Assembly (NCBI GenBank): GCA_031551765.1
Contig: JAVBNC010000046.1
Span: forward strand, 1 to 12,754
Reading direction: 5' to 3'
Origin: JAVBNC01 sp031551765
GTDB taxonomy: Bacteria; Desulfobacterota; Desulfovibrionia; Desulfovibrionales; Desulfovibrionaceae
DNA length: 12,754 nt
Shown here in pieces: positions 12,753 through 12,754 of the stretch. Position 1 is the first letter of the stretch, and each line of letters begins with the position of its first letter. The notes below the pieces were generated by a model. The model saw only the letters and a list, made by a program, of their open reading frames with translations. It was not told where the DNA came from and did no database searches. The translations under genes and the position numbers were made by a program.

Positions 12753-12754
12753 GT

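Noticed and set aside
1..12754. CRISPR array, insertion sequence, prophage or defence system
   Set aside because: No regularly spaced direct repeats, transposase, integrase or phage gene is seen; the repeats present are few, unevenly spaced and in both orientations.

Overview
The window reads as a chromosomal segment of a GC-rich, anaerobic Desulfovibrionaceae-type bacterium (Desulfovibrio or a close relative). Three things suggest this: a class I hybrid-cluster protein, a CRP/FNR-type palindrome in front of it like those described for HcpR in sulfate reducers, and the gene order and protein sequences of the translation cluster. This taxonomic call is inference from recognised families; no search was run. 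I see no phage, insertion sequence, CRISPR array or defence system. The window is mostly housekeeping genes, and the unusual material lies between genes and at start codons.

Layout. Positions 1-230 hold pieces of dispersed intergenic repeats. hcp (hybrid cluster protein) is on the minus strand at 231-1868. A divergent regulatory region (1869-2079) follows, with an FNR/CRP-type site and -10 box for hcp on one side and a sigma70 promoter for tRNA-Val(GAC) on the other. The tRNA ends in an intrinsic terminator. Then comes the conserved plus-strand translation cluster thrS - infC - rpmI - rplT - pheS - pheT (2228-9464), closed by a strong terminator at 9493-9527. A new sigma70-like promoter (9560-9588) opens a second plus-strand unit: a MerR-family regulator, rpe (ribulose-phosphate 3-epimerase) and hflX (ribosome-rescue GTPase). 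The window ends in another copy of the dispersed repeat.

How the genes work together. thrS and pheST charge tRNA-Thr and tRNA-Phe, infC makes initiation factor IF3, and rpmI/rplT make ribosomal proteins L35 and L20. This matches the E. coli thrS-infC-rpmI-rplT-pheS-pheT cluster, except that ihfA, which follows pheT in E. coli, is absent and a MerR-family gene stands there. rpe belongs to the pentose phosphate pathway, and HflX splits stalled ribosomes. hcp is a separate nitrosative-stress unit.

Points of most interest. (1) Three genes lack an ordinary start codon at the expected place: infC (ATC, fitting the known IF3 autoregulation), hflX (ATA behind a good Shine-Dalgarno) and rplT (AGG where ATG is expected). 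(2) The 302-bp infC-rpmI gap is packed with about eight hairpins, including four segments that can pair in two mutually exclusive ways just before rpmI. (3) Four copies of a two-hairpin dispersed element vary in ways that keep the stems pairable. Three copies lie just after a stop codon in the gene's own orientation; the fourth gives the MerR gene its ribosome binding site. (4) HflX has a long N-terminal domain with a RadC/JAMM-like HxH...SxxD pattern.
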